From assembly GCA_017539645.1 (NCBI GenBank), contig JAFYCM010000070.1, positions 18,970 through 82,969 of the forward strand: a stretch of DNA of 64,000 nt, given 5' to 3'. Within the stretch, counting starts at the first letter, position 1, and the number at the start of each line of letters is the position of its first letter. The position numbers and the translations under genes are program-made. Under the pieces are notes generated by a model. That model ran no database searches. It worked only from the letters and a program-made list of their open reading frames with translations, and had not been told where the DNA came from. Source of the DNA: Bacteroidales bacterium. Its GTDB lineage: Bacteria; Bacteroidota; Bacteroidia; Bacteroidales; Marinilabiliaceae. This document shows, one piece after another, positions 20,201 to 28,825 of the stretch.

Positions 20201-23200
20201 GTGACGAGCAGCTATACTAAGGCTGGAGACGGTAAGTATTACGTATGTTCAGATCAAAACTTTGACCTCACAGTTATCGGCGGTATGACTGGCGACAGAC
20301 TTAACTTGGAGAGCGCTACTCATGGTAAACTTACCTTTGATGTTAATGTGGCTGCTTCGCTCACAACTACCGACGATAAGGTGGTAATTGCCGCTGATGG
20401 TTCTGGTAAATATCTGTTTACATACGCCGATGACGCTAAGAATGTAGATGACACTTGGTCTATCACGCTCGAAGGTGGAACGACGGATTGCGTTTCGGAG
20501 GTTACTACTATTACCGTACATAATTACGCTCCTATTAAGATCTCTGTTCCTGCTCCGTATGTAATTTCAGGTAATACGTTGCAGCTCTGTCTTGGTAATA
20601 CGGCGACAATCTCAGCTACTTCGTTGAGCGATGATGCTACACCTACATATAACTTCTCACTCGACGGAGGCGCCGCTGTGGCTGGAACTTCGTTCTATGT
20701 TACCGGTACTACGATAGGTACTCACACTCTCACTGTAACTCATGAGAATGGTTGCTCAGTTGAACTCACTATAGTTACATTGAATGCGCCTAATCCTGAT
20801 GCTACTGTTGAAATATATAATGCAGAAACCGATTCGTATAATGCAGCACCATTTAGCACTTCATACTACGAAGTTTGTTCTTCAGATGTGTTGAAGCTAA
20901 CGGCTACCGGAGCAAGTGCATACACGCTCTCTGTTGACCGTGATGGCGTAGATGTAACATCGATGTTTACCTCTTCGTCAAGTGATGCTACGTTTGCTCA
21001 ATCGCTCTCGTTGCCATACGATGAAGCATCGGCTGGTGGAAAAGATTATAGTACTTACACTCTTACCTATTCAATGTCAGTAGGTACTTGCTACGATTCG
21101 AAAGTTGTTGTAGTTCGTTCGTATGTAATGCCTGACATTACGCTCACCGCTTCGGCTACTACAGCTATCGAAGGTGACGATATTATATTTACTGTTACTC
21201 CAAATACTTACGCTAAGTATGAGTTCTATTTGAATAATACTAAAGTAAGTACCGATGATACACAAGCGACTTACACTTTGAGCAACATTCATACTGACAC
21301 TACTATGGTTGTAGTTGTTACGAATGCTTATGGTTGCTCAGTGACGAAAGAAATTTCAGTGGTAGTTCTCGACGAGATTCTTCCTCGCGATGTGCTCACA
21401 AGTGCAGATTACTACTGTGAAGGCAGTGGTCCTATCACTATCAGCGTATCTAACCCACAACCTGGTGTTACATATGTATTGAATAATTGCGCATCATGTG
21501 CTCCAATAGAATGCACTGCTGCCAATCCTAATGTAGAATGGAATGTGTTTATTGACGCTGGTACTCCAATACCTGGCGTGAATGGCGTTTCTCAAACCTA
21601 CAACGTAACTGCTTACTACACGCAACTTCCTGGTTTGGTTATAGATATGAATAACTCTGTAACCATTTCGGAATATGTGATGCCGCAAGCTATTGCCATT
21701 ACTCCTTACAATCAGACATATAGCGACTGCTACGTTTCAGACGCTCGCATTATTCGCGTGCCAAACTCAGAAGTAAACGTTCGCTACTATCTTATGTATG
21801 ATGCCGATTTCGATGGCGATTACGACATGGAAATGGGTCCGATAAAAGGTAATGGCTCGATACTCGACTTCAAGGTTGCCGACAAGGTTGGTCAGTATAA
21901 AGTTGTCGCATATCAATTCGATATCAACAATGGCGGCCTCCTTTGCCCAGTAGACCTTGATGGTTATGTGAAAGTTGAGTTGCCAAACTTGACAACCTTC
22001 ACCGCATATTCAGACCCAGCTAACGGTAACTTCTGCTCAACTGGCGACGGCGTAAATATTGTCCTCAATGGCTCTGAGATTGGAGTTACCTACTATTTGA
22101 TGAAGGATAATGATTACATCATTTCTGGTGCAGATACTACGAAACTTGCTGGTACTGGTAGTTCAATAACATTCGAGAATATCAAGGTTGCTGGTACATA
22201 TTCGGTGATGAGCCTCAACAAAGGCTGTCTTGTTCCTATGGATGGTTCAGTTGATCTTACTGAATATGCAGCACCTATCGACTACGATTTCTCAGCAACT
22301 CACGATGGCTTCTTCTGCTCTAATGCTCCAGGCGTTGAACTCTCTGTTGCTGGTCAGCAAGATGGTTATCTGTACACCTTGTATCGCAACGGCATAGAAA
22401 TACTGTCAGTTCTTGGCGATAATTCTGGTACTTCACTCCTGCTCTCCGATACACTTACAGTTGCTGCTAATTACAACGTTCGCGTATCTATCCCGAGTGT
22501 GGTTGGCGGCTGCGATTTGTGGCTATCCGACACTGTTACGGTAACTTCAAAAGAACCTAGCGATATCGTTTCAATTGGTCTTGGCGATGATGCGGTATCT
22601 GAACTCGTAGTTTGCGAAGGCGAGACGGTTAATCTCCGACTCTTTGGTACAACGCCAGGCGCCCGTTATCAGCTCACTTATGTCACCCCAACTGGATTGC
22701 AACTTACTTATGGTGTGATGCAAACCGCAGCAGACAATTATCTCGATTTCTCTATCGATCAAGCTGTTGGTGCTGTTGAATTCGGTGTTATTTCTGAGAC
22801 TGATTACTTCAATAAAGATGGTATTCGCGTATTGACTTGCGAACTTACCTCTACACGTAGAGCTAAACTTGTTGTGGTTAATGGCGTAAATGCTGGTGGC
22901 GAGATTGTCTCTCACGAAACTCCTGCTGACGTTACCGACGAATGCTACGGCGAAGACATCATTATTACTGGTGCTCAATCGCAATACCAAGTTGATGATG
23001 TAGTAGTAGATTATAAATATACACTCTATCGCTACGAGAACTTGACTGGCGATAACAACACTGGCAATACTGCTAACTATAGCCAGGTATCTATGAACAA
23101 TTCCCCATTTGTTGCAACTGGAGATCCTGCTCACGATAGATTCTTGAATATCAAGAATAACAATGGTACTTATATGATTCAAGTATCCAATGGCTATTGC

Positions 23201-26200
23201 TCCGCTTGGTTACCTAATATCATTAATATTACAAGTGATAAGTTTGTAACACAGCAAAATGTTATTGTTGATAAAGAAGTTTGTCATGGTGATCCTGGTA
23301 GCATTGTAACTCTTGCAGCTACAGAAGTTGGTGTTACTTATACTCTTATGAAGGCTGTAGGTACAGTCGGCGATGATGACGATATTCAACTGGGTGTAGC
23401 TTACACCGCTGTAAATACTGATCCATACGTATTTGCAGATGCTAATAACAATCCTATCCGCGTCTCTCAGACAGGTACTTACTATGTGATTGGCGTTAAT
23501 TCAAACTCTGCTACGCCATGTCCTACACCAATGGGTGACTTCAATTTCGTCTCTCATGCACTTCCTAAGTCATATCAACTTGTTGGCAAGGAAAATTACT
23601 GTGGCTCTGAAACTGGCGTTCAACTCTTGTTGTCGTCGAGCGATGTAAATACTACTTATACTCTCTACAAGGTTGTAGAAACTTCTGCAGATCCAGAACT
23701 TCTGCCAATAAGCTCAGTAATTGGTACTGGTGGTGAAATAACATTCCCTGAAGTTTCTGCTGGTATATACACCGCTACTTCAATCAATAAGTATGGTTGT
23801 ACCTCAAGTATGGACGGTGTAATTGAGGTTACCAATAGCCCTGTCATTGCTCCTGTTTATGCGATGAGTGATGCTGTGGTTTGCGATGGTCAGTACACAT
23901 TCATATACGAGGCTGCTAATATGGTTCCAGGTCTTACATATTACCTCGTGAAGGGTAGTGCAAGTCCAGAAGTTGTCGACACGGCTGTAGTTGCTTATAT
24001 GCAATTCAAGGCTACGTCGCCGGACTTCGTTCAAAACCTTACGGAAAGCGGTCTCTACACCATTTGGGCATCGTACGACTACTTTGCTTGTGTTCAGCAA
24101 ATCGACCAGTTCAATTTGTCTGTTAATAATATAAAGGTTCACAACTTGCTTGCTGCCGATGATAAGTGCGATGGTAAGTTTACCGTATACCTTGAAAATG
24201 TTGATGCTGGCGTAGATTACGATGTAGAGTTCGTACTCAAGAATGGTGTTGTTTCTCCTCGCCAATCTCTTGAACTCGATGATAATAATAAGTATTCTGC
24301 AACCTATCTAAATGGCGTAGATGTGGATTACGCTGTGGCTTATGCAACTACTCCAAGTGGGTGCAATGTGCCAATGGCTGATACAGTTTATGCTCATGTT
24401 TATGCAGAAATAGCTGATCCAGTAGACGCTACGCTTGCTGATCTCACCATCTGCGATGGCGGCTCTGCTACGTTCACTTATGCAAGCGCTAACATGATGA
24501 AGGGTGTAACATATTACCTTGTACGTGGAAATAATGCACCAAATGCCAATTCTGCGGCTATTGTAGATACAATCGTAGCTGATGGCGTAAGAGATTTCGA
24601 AGTTGAGATAGTTGCCGATGACACTTACACAATTTGGGCTTCTTACGACGCATATAACTGCTTGCAATACCAGAATATCTTCAATGTTGTTGCAGAAACT
24701 GCTACGAAGCATTACATAAAACCAATTGCCGGTTCTTGCGATGGCACTGTTGTGGTTGCTCTCGACGGTACTGAGGCTGGTATTAAGTATCTCATTGACA
24801 TTACACTCAAAGATGGTGTTGTTGAACGCAATACTCTCGATGCTACAGGTTCGTATACATATCTAAACGGTGCTAATGTTGACTTCGTATCTGTATATGC
24901 TCTTACGGCTAATGGTTGCGAAATACCAATGGATGTGAATGTTCCTGTTACAGACATCTACGATGGTTCTGTAATAGCAAGAGTCGGTAAGACTTCCGAT
25001 ATTACCATTTGCAGTGGCGCAGCTGCTCAGTTTACATACGACGCGGCTAACATGTTGCCTAACTTGACCTACTACTTGATGAAGGGCAATGTTAGTCCTA
25101 TTGCCGATGCTACTGCGATAGTTGCTCAGCATACTGCTGATGGCGCTAATATGGAGAAAGTCTTGACCTCTGGCGGTGTCTACACCATCTGGGCATCGTT
25201 CGATTCATACTCATGTATGCAACCTATCGACACATTCAATGTCGTTATGATGGATGTGGTTAAGAATCGCAACGTGAATACGGTTGCTTCTTGCGATGGT
25301 TCGATGAAGATTGAACTCGACGGTCACGATGATGATATTACTTACAAAGCATACTTCTATTTGAACGATGGCTCAGTAGAGGTTCACGAACTTGTCGATG
25401 GCATATATGTATACCAAGATGCTGCTAATGTTGACCACGCGGCTGTGTATGCGTTGTCTGCTTCTTGCGATAGCGTTCAAATGGGCGCTGACGTTACTCC
25501 TAAGTTTGTGGAAACTGTAACTGGTGAACTTGCCTTCTTCTTGAATGGCACGGAGGTTACCGAAAAAGCTGCTGAAGTATGTATCGGCTCGAGTGTTTCG
25601 TTAATCGGAACTGCTTCTGTAACAGCTGATAATTACATATTCAAGTTTGTTACACAAACCGTCGACACGGCTACGGCATCTCTTGTTGATAAGGTCATTA
25701 TGACTAAGACTTCTAAGAGCAACATATTTATGCCTAAGAGTTATGAACTTGAATCTTTGGGCGAAAACAGTAATTATGGTAATGTCACTGTAATACTTGG
25801 TGTAGAAGCTGGCGAATGCGGCGCTGATAGTGTTGCTTCATTCACGTTCTCAATCATCAATCCAGTGATGAGCGAGCAACGCCTCTTCGCTAAGGCCGAC
25901 ACGACCGAGATGCGTAAAGTACGTTTCGAAAGTGATACCGTTCACGTTCACTATTGCGAAGGCGACTTCGGTGTGAAACTCTTCTACTCTCGTGCAGTTA
26001 AGAACGAAATCTATCGTTTGTACAAACAAGCCGACTCTACGATGGTGGCTGACGAAATCCAAGATATTCAGGAAGTGCCAATGTACTCTGATTATGATGT
26101 GATTAGTGAGTTGTACTTCGATGGTTGGGGATTCAACGCTGGCGATTCGCTTAACTATGCTGATGCTGGTACGTACTATGTAGAATTCTATAACGAAACG

Positions 26201-27823
26201 ACCGGTTGTACGCAGAGAACTAATACGATTACAATCGTGATGGATCCTTCGCCTATCGATACTACCAACAATGTATACTACATGTTTATCTCTGACGATG
26301 GTAAGGGAGAATGGCATCTCGATACTAAGAATGAAAATTATGGTTTGATTGGTGGTTCGGTTGTTCTTGAGAATCCTAAAGCAGGTGTTACTTACGAACT
26401 TGTTTGCGCTGAACTTGGTGATCAAGCTCTGCAGCGTAAGACAATTGCCGATGCCGATTTGTATCACAACCTCGTCAAAGGCTCTGCAGTTCCGTCAATA
26501 CACTTCGATACTATTAGCGTCGAAGGAACATATATGATTCGCGCTATCGATGATATTACCGGTTGCGACGATTATCCAGGAACTGTTGAATTCGTTGAAG
26601 ATGAACTTATTACATATGATGTCTTCCTCTTCTTGGGTAAGGATGATAACGTTATCTATAAGAACCTTGTACCTAATTTAGGTTCTAAAGGCAATCATAA
26701 GTACCTCGATTGGAGTTCGAAGATTGACGTTGTTTGGCAGCCAGTAATTAACGATACGCTTAAGACTCAAGGTGCTCCAGAAATGAGAGAGGTAGAAGAC
26801 GACGAATACGAAAAGTATGTAGCAGATTCAAGGGGCAACAAGACTGGTTATACAGCGTTTGCAAATAAGGCTAATATCGAGTTCTATTTCGCTCCCGTTA
26901 CAAAGGTTCTGAAGACTGTTAAGTCAGTAGATCAGGTATCAGATTCAACGCTTGTAACGAGCTATACTTATTTCACAACGTTAGTCGATACGGTAAGTGT
27001 TGATTTGAATGCTGAGTATGCTGAAGGTTGCGACTCTGTTCAGTTAGACAATGGCACATATCAGTATTATACTCCATTGACTGGTGTAGAGAAGTCAACT
27101 ATTCTGAGTGTAGCTTATGATACTGTAAGCAATAAATACTCTGCTTCTATTGAAGAAATTATCAAGAATAAGTTAGCTGAGTATGCACTTGGTTGCGATT
27201 CTGATAAGGTGGTTCGTTATACATACTTCACAAAGAATGACACTACCTGGAATACTTCGGTGGTTCGAGATTCTATTTATGGTGAATATGGTTTCTACAA
27301 CTTGGAAACGCTCGATTTGGAAAAAACTTCTTCTAAATCTGGTTGGTTCAAGTATACACGTCGACCTCGATTCTATGGCACCGAAACTATTCCATATTAT
27401 GCTGTGAATAAGTTGATGCCGTCAATTCGACGTTCGAATACCTCGCACATTTATGTTCATTGTGGTAATGAGGATACTGGTATCGAGGGCGTTACGTTCA
27501 CTTTACCGAATGCTTTCTCACCAAATGGTGATGGATTAAATGATACTTACAAGATTGTTATGCCTGGCAATATGACATTCGACAATACAAGATTGAAAGT
27601 ATATAATAGGTGGGGAACATTAGTTTATGAATCGTCTGGCACGCAATATGGTGTAGATTGTCCGTTCTGGGATGGTACGTCAACAACATCGAATATGGTT
27701 ACTGTCGGCTCGCATCTGCCTTCAGGTACATACTTCTACGTATTCCAGATAGACTTTATAGATGAATCGTCAGGTTTAACAGCCCATAAAGAACTACATG
27801 GATATATTGAACTCAGAAGATAA
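14210..27823 (+). CDS. Giant Ig/PKD-like surface adhesin with T9SS type B sorting domain
   Basis: A 4537-residue secreted protein. The ATG at 14210 gives a signal peptide (LFSLVLFLFFAIDSFAQ); a TTG 6 bases upstream is less likely. The body is a long chain of beta-sandwich modules with recurring C-x-G and TYTYxWS-like strands, resembling SprB/CHU-type Ig, PKD and SprB repeats. Two sets of internal duplications are annotated separately. Residues about 4428-4537 (PNAFSPNGDGLNDTYKI, LKVYNRWGTLVYES, PSGTYFYVFQI) are the gliding-motility-associated C-terminal domain, which directs secretion and surface attachment by type IX secretion. Its stop overlaps the next ATG, and that gene is PorP/SprF, the usual partner of type B substrates. 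Adhesion is the family expectation, not shown here. Confidence 0.9.
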   Translation: MSCKTKISAIVRLFSLVLFLFFAIDSFAQFNLGTKCYDVSLTAENNAVYIFSNGESQGSHVDYSNYYTGKKPQSITARIIYAGGESVDLSDNISKTLGSYFFYETTGTGSKERLKTLAIFPTYGLPTEYLGQTLEFTVVLGTGAGQVTETFTLEVVGAPTVQNLNDEFVLNDGTGAYELAVCQGDEFTISIGNSDHPFATAESNVSYQGNEYKATYSWRLQDAMTGVTSVYKDNATSFDVTDMTSGDDTNIFLFTPYVYLSSGCSVRMSDFAVLYSAPIHTTVKFNGVEGNAFEVCDEDEGTVAFSFVRDGYAYTEVKIMLTATNDQDATTLDFGEDSGGSELSFSLGELKSINGQNTVYTFHYTTIDTDSNGADCTKTGTFTVTVKEKKAKITMPTLSDICEGGTIYPTATVEGKTYSDYTFSWKYGSTEFATGVSGSYTFADGISGDQTLSFTVSNDGCDITEATTVYVNARPVITPSADVEICYGESTPLEAISNTPAESKHEASAGTTFTWSPAGGTESTTGDKSTYTVAPTTTTTYTIIGKNNDTGCTSKEASITVTVNPLPYVTKIDPSSWTLCQKDQSVTLQASTAGGTGSFTYKWSWSDDDGSHSETTTIPTLTINSINASTPVKIYLKLIDGKGCNSSVDPDFNITLTMSPKPTVNVDDFTMCDGTTGSGVITDYDASNTYSVSAVTPGAPAASITSGVCYVNSNLGITAESKYTYRVKVTTGNGCSTEKDFDVTISPMPNITAASDKSLYCVGESVKLTASSTTPNVSYSWRDNADNEIATTANKTLSSLTVGNYSYTLVITNKTTGCQSKKTVTFSVVDVPVKPIITATLDVICSGDASKSTTLTVTNAESGVTYSWYNQANTLVGSGNSLTLTPTATTTYYAVGKNANECLSVKSEAVTVNYYESPVISASKTTFDVCKNNSQTLTVTTSSTGTLVYHWSDGAETTMGTHDVTPTSSVSTYTVYAEDQTTHCTSNTITFTVNVYSIGDITIAPTEQNVCIGNEATITVTVTPWTEDDKHTLAINEYDQYGSVSEGSHNIHSGVTDKFVVKANHTYSVYALVVNGDALCWEKLDAGITMFEEPDFTISGETETCVGGSLTLSPNVKNPLATYTYQWYHGSTLVGTTETLTISNVTAADAGEYSLTISAPAANCSTTKSVNVVVNALPVPTIDSKDQICSSGSTTIKTTTNYASYVWNVNGGSDVTASTLTLNGDDYAPGSTVNIKVVVTDAKGCVSAPVTKNVYVKQEVVITDANSTKDLACIGSSVTLSPTVTPVATYTYDWSESTGKIDLSGKHTASITIDDLAYPTSGSTYTVTVTATDADNCSASFDYTINMYKVEVAVDGSTNACNNTTESISWTATASVNPTIAATNKYDFVLYNSANTVVYSIVDQTSNVYTLTASQVQALAEGKYTIVATAHANIGGSSVCEGTSEAFDLTIYAKPDATLSSNMPTCIGDEIAFTAVAGYDSYEFRVNGTAVQSGSKNVFKSSSLNAGDVVTVTVASSTCQETSEPSTVSYLAEFAPTYTVDNTVVCKGSSATINVTSTTQKISHVKVLRDGVAIVDEDITPALTYKYVCDNVVADTDIRLEYTSENNCAASSEYTVKVYKVDVDVTGSTTTCNNTTSPVSWSAAVTPVPVAADSYTYDFALYDATNTALFSVTGQTSEDFILSASDVQTLAEGNYKIVATAHANFGGTTCDGTSTAFNLKVLSKPDNSLDSNMPTCIGDAITFTAVAGYDLYVFYVNDVIAQSNASNTFTSTDLAEGDKVYVKITSASCEEVSETKTVSYLPEFNPTVSVDKTLICKGTSATFTCITSTQLIANVDVYVNDVKADSQTLSPNATSFAWATSTLDSDARVRFEFTSENGCKASSAETTIEVSQMNIGTIDGASTSCRDGSATYTISGTSVMHGAIDNFVANPSDYTYSYELTIDGVAQPNPTSTTSTVDLTFATAGEYKLTATLTEVSTGCTSSTTKTINVVELPSFTVTSSYTKAGDGKYYVCSDQNFDLTVIGGMTGDRLNLESATHGKLTFDVNVAASLTTTDDKVVIAADGSGKYLFTYADDAKNVDDTWSITLEGGTTDCVSEVTTITVHNYAPIKISVPAPYVISGNTLQLCLGNTATISATSLSDDATPTYNFSLDGGAAVAGTSFYVTGTTIGTHTLTVTHENGCSVELTIVTLNAPNPDATVEIYNAETDSYNAAPFSTSYYEVCSSDVLKLTATGASAYTLSVDRDGVDVTSMFTSSSSDATFAQSLSLPYDEASAGGKDYSTYTLTYSMSVGTCYDSKVVVVRSYVMPDITLTASATTAIEGDDIIFTVTPNTYAKYEFYLNNTKVSTDDTQATYTLSNIHTDTTMVVVVTNAYGCSVTKEISVVVLDEILPRDVLTSADYYCEGSGPITISVSNPQPGVTYVLNNCASCAPIECTAANPNVEWNVFIDAGTPIPGVNGVSQTYNVTAYYTQLPGLVIDMNNSVTISEYVMPQAIAITPYNQTYSDCYVSDARIIRVPNSEVNVRYYLMYDADFDGDYDMEMGPIKGNGSILDFKVADKVGQYKVVAYQFDINNGGLLCPVDLDGYVKVELPNLTTFTAYSDPANGNFCSTGDGVNIVLNGSEIGVTYYLMKDNDYIISGADTTKLAGTGSSITFENIKVAGTYSVMSLNKGCLVPMDGSVDLTEYAAPIDYDFSATHDGFFCSNAPGVELSVAGQQDGYLYTLYRNGIEILSVLGDNSGTSLLLSDTLTVAANYNVRVSIPSVVGGCDLWLSDTVTVTSKEPSDIVSIGLGDDAVSELVVCEGETVNLRLFGTTPGARYQLTYVTPTGLQLTYGVMQTAADNYLDFSIDQAVGAVEFGVISETDYFNKDGIRVLTCELTSTRRAKLVVVNGVNAGGEIVSHETPADVTDECYGEDIIITGAQSQYQVDDVVVDYKYTLYRYENLTGDNNTGNTANYSQVSMNNSPFVATGDPAHDRFLNIKNNNGTYMIQVSNGYCSAWLPNIINITSDKFVTQQNVIVDKEVCHGDPGSIVTLAATEVGVTYTLMKAVGTVGDDDDIQLGVAYTAVNTDPYVFADANNNPIRVSQTGTYYVIGVNSNSATPCPTPMGDFNFVSHALPKSYQLVGKENYCGSETGVQLLLSSSDVNTTYTLYKVVETSADPELLPISSVIGTGGEITFPEVSAGIYTATSINKYGCTSSMDGVIEVTNSPVIAPVYAMSDAVVCDGQYTFIYEAANMVPGLTYYLVKGSASPEVVDTAVVAYMQFKATSPDFVQNLTESGLYTIWASYDYFACVQQIDQFNLSVNNIKVHNLLAADDKCDGKFTVYLENVDAGVDYDVEFVLKNGVVSPRQSLELDDNNKYSATYLNGVDVDYAVAYATTPSGCNVPMADTVYAHVYAEIADPVDATLADLTICDGGSATFTYASANMMKGVTYYLVRGNNAPNANSAAIVDTIVADGVRDFEVEIVADDTYTIWASYDAYNCLQYQNIFNVVAETATKHYIKPIAGSCDGTVVVALDGTEAGIKYLIDITLKDGVVERNTLDATGSYTYLNGANVDFVSVYALTANGCEIPMDVNVPVTDIYDGSVIARVGKTSDITICSGAAAQFTYDAANMLPNLTYYLMKGNVSPIADATAIVAQHTADGANMEKVLTSGGVYTIWASFDSYSCMQPIDTFNVVMMDVVKNRNVNTVASCDGSMKIELDGHDDDITYKAYFYLNDGSVEVHELVDGIYVYQDAANVDHAAVYALSASCDSVQMGADVTPKFVETVTGELAFFLNGTEVTEKAAEVCIGSSVSLIGTASVTADNYIFKFVTQTVDTATASLVDKVIMTKTSKSNIFMPKSYELESLGENSNYGNVTVILGVEAGECGADSVASFTFSIINPVMSEQRLFAKADTTEMRKVRFESDTVHVHYCEGDFGVKLFYSRAVKNEIYRLYKQADSTMVADEIQDIQEVPMYSDYDVISELYFDGWGFNAGDSLNYADAGTYYVEFYNETTGCTQRTNTITIVMDPSPIDTTNNVYYMFISDDGKGEWHLDTKNENYGLIGGSVVLENPKAGVTYELVCAELGDQALQRKTIADADLYHNLVKGSAVPSIHFDTISVEGTYMIRAIDDITGCDDYPGTVEFVEDELITYDVFLFLGKDDNVIYKNLVPNLGSKGNHKYLDWSSKIDVVWQPVINDTLKTQGAPEMREVEDDEYEKYVADSRGNKTGYTAFANKANIEFYFAPVTKVLKTVKSVDQVSDSTLVTSYTYFTTLVDTVSVDLNAEYAEGCDSVQLDNGTYQYYTPLTGVEKSTILSVAYDTVSNKYSASIEEIIKNKLAEYALGCDSDKVVRYTYFTKNDTTWNTSVVRDSIYGEYGFYNLETLDLEKTSSKSGWFKYTRRPRFYGTETIPYYAVNKLMPSIRRSNTSHIYVHCGNEDTGIEGVTFTLPNAFSPNGDGLNDTYKIVMPGNMTFDNTRLKVYNRWGTLVYESSGTQYGVDCPFWDGTSTTSNMVTVGSHLPSGTYFYVFQIDFIDESSGLTAHKELHGYIELRR
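18253..19885 (+). repeat. Tandem duplication of about 813 bp inside the adhesin gene
   Basis: The segment starting at 18253 (KVEVAVDGST, then CNNTT, VQALAEGKYTIVATAHAN, SNMPTCIGDEIAFTAVAGYD) recurs starting at 19066 (KVDVDVTGST, CNNTT, VQTLAEGNYKIVATAHAN, SNMPTCIGDAITFTAVAGYD). The order of all landmarks is the same. Each copy is about 271 residues. Confidence 0.88.
23860..25490 (+). repeat. Three tandem two-domain modules inside the adhesin gene
   Basis: Three copies, spaced about 560-570 bp, each pair a C-D/S-G domain (TYYLVKG or TYYLMKG, YTIWASYD or YTIWASFD) with a second domain (CDG, YLNGVDVDYAVAYA-like strand). Landmarks: YEAANM at about 23910, YASANM at about 24480, YDAANM at about 25037. 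Confidence 0.85.
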
Positions 27824-28797
27824 TGCTAAGGATTATGTGCAAAATGGATATTAATATGAAGTCAATATCTCGATATATATTAATCATAATTGCTCTTGGC
27901 GTTACCTCAATTTGTAATGCTCAAGATCAGGTGGTATACAATAACTACATATCCAACCAAGGTATACTCAACCCGGCTTATAATGGCACGCGCGATAACA
28001 TTAGCGGTCTTGTAATATTCCGCAAACAGTGGATAGGTTTCAAAGGTGCTCCATTCACTGGTGCGCTCAACGTACACAGCCCGATTGATGCGGTGCAAAA
28101 CTTAGGTCTTGGTCTTGTAGTAGAGAACGACCACATCGGTTTTACCAACAACCTTGCTGTGAATGTGGCTGGTTCGTATCGACTGAAATTGGCTCATGGT
28201 ATGACACTCGCTCTTGGTCTACAACTCGGTTTCAAAAACGTGTTGTACGATGGTATGAAAGCTATGGTAGTCGACTATGGCGACCCAGTTTTTGAAGGTC
28301 GTATAAGTAAGTTCGGTTTCAACTTTGGTACTGGTGGCTATCTCTATACCGACAAATTTTTTGCCGGTCTAAGTATACCAAAGTTCTTCTCGAACAAATA
28401 TGACACCGACAAACAAGAGATTAGAAACGTAGTTCGCTTCAAAGATGTGCATACATATATCTATGGCGGTTATATCTTTGATGTTGACGATATTCTTATA
28501 AAGCCTACAGGTTTGGTTCGTGTTGTTCCTGGAGCTCCGCTGACGCTTGATGTGTCGTGCTCTTTCAAGCCGATGAAAGATAACGACTTTTGGGTAGGTC
28601 TCTCATACAGAACGGTTTCCGAAGTCGTATTTATGGCTGAATACAGAATAGACCGAAAGTGGACAATTAAGTATTCATTCGATTATTCAATTAGTGATAT
28701 TCAAACTTATGCTAAGGCTGGTTCACACGAAGTGGGTTTGCAATTCGACTTCTCACCGAAGCGCCGCCCAGGTATTCGTTCAATGCGTTATTTCTAA
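27823..28797 (+). CDS. PorP/SprF family type IX secretion-associated outer-membrane protein
   Basis: A protein of 324 residues if read from the ATG that overlaps the adhesin stop (TAATG), or 313 from the ATG at 27856, which gives a cleaner signal peptide (MKSISRYILIIIALGV, cut after NAQ). The PorP/SprF signature follows: QVVYNNYISNQGILNPAYNG, then FRKQWIGFKGAPFTGALNVHSPI, then a beta-barrel-like series of strands. Members of this family sit next to type B T9SS substrates and are needed to place them on the surface. The overlap with the adhesin stop argues for coupled translation and a dedicated partnership. Confidence 0.93.
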   Translation: MLRIMCKMDINMKSISRYILIIIALGVTSICNAQDQVVYNNYISNQGILNPAYNGTRDNISGLVIFRKQWIGFKGAPFTGALNVHSPIDAVQNLGLGLVVENDHIGFTNNLAVNVAGSYRLKLAHGMTLALGLQLGFKNVLYDGMKAMVVDYGDPVFEGRISKFGFNFGTGGYLYTDKFFAGLSIPKFFSNKYDTDKQEIRNVVRFKDVHTYIYGGYIFDVDDILIKPTGLVRVVPGAPLTLDVSCSFKPMKDNDFWVGLSYRTVSEVVFMAEYRIDRKWTIKYSFDYSISDIQTYAKAGSHEVGLQFDFSPKRRPGIRSMRYF

Positions 28798-28825
28798 AAT
28801 TCTAAAATCTTTGACCAATCCTCAT

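Noticed and set aside
28694-28825. Upstream start for the PorE-like gene
   Set aside because: It would overlap the PorP/SprF gene by over 100 bases and displace the signal peptide.
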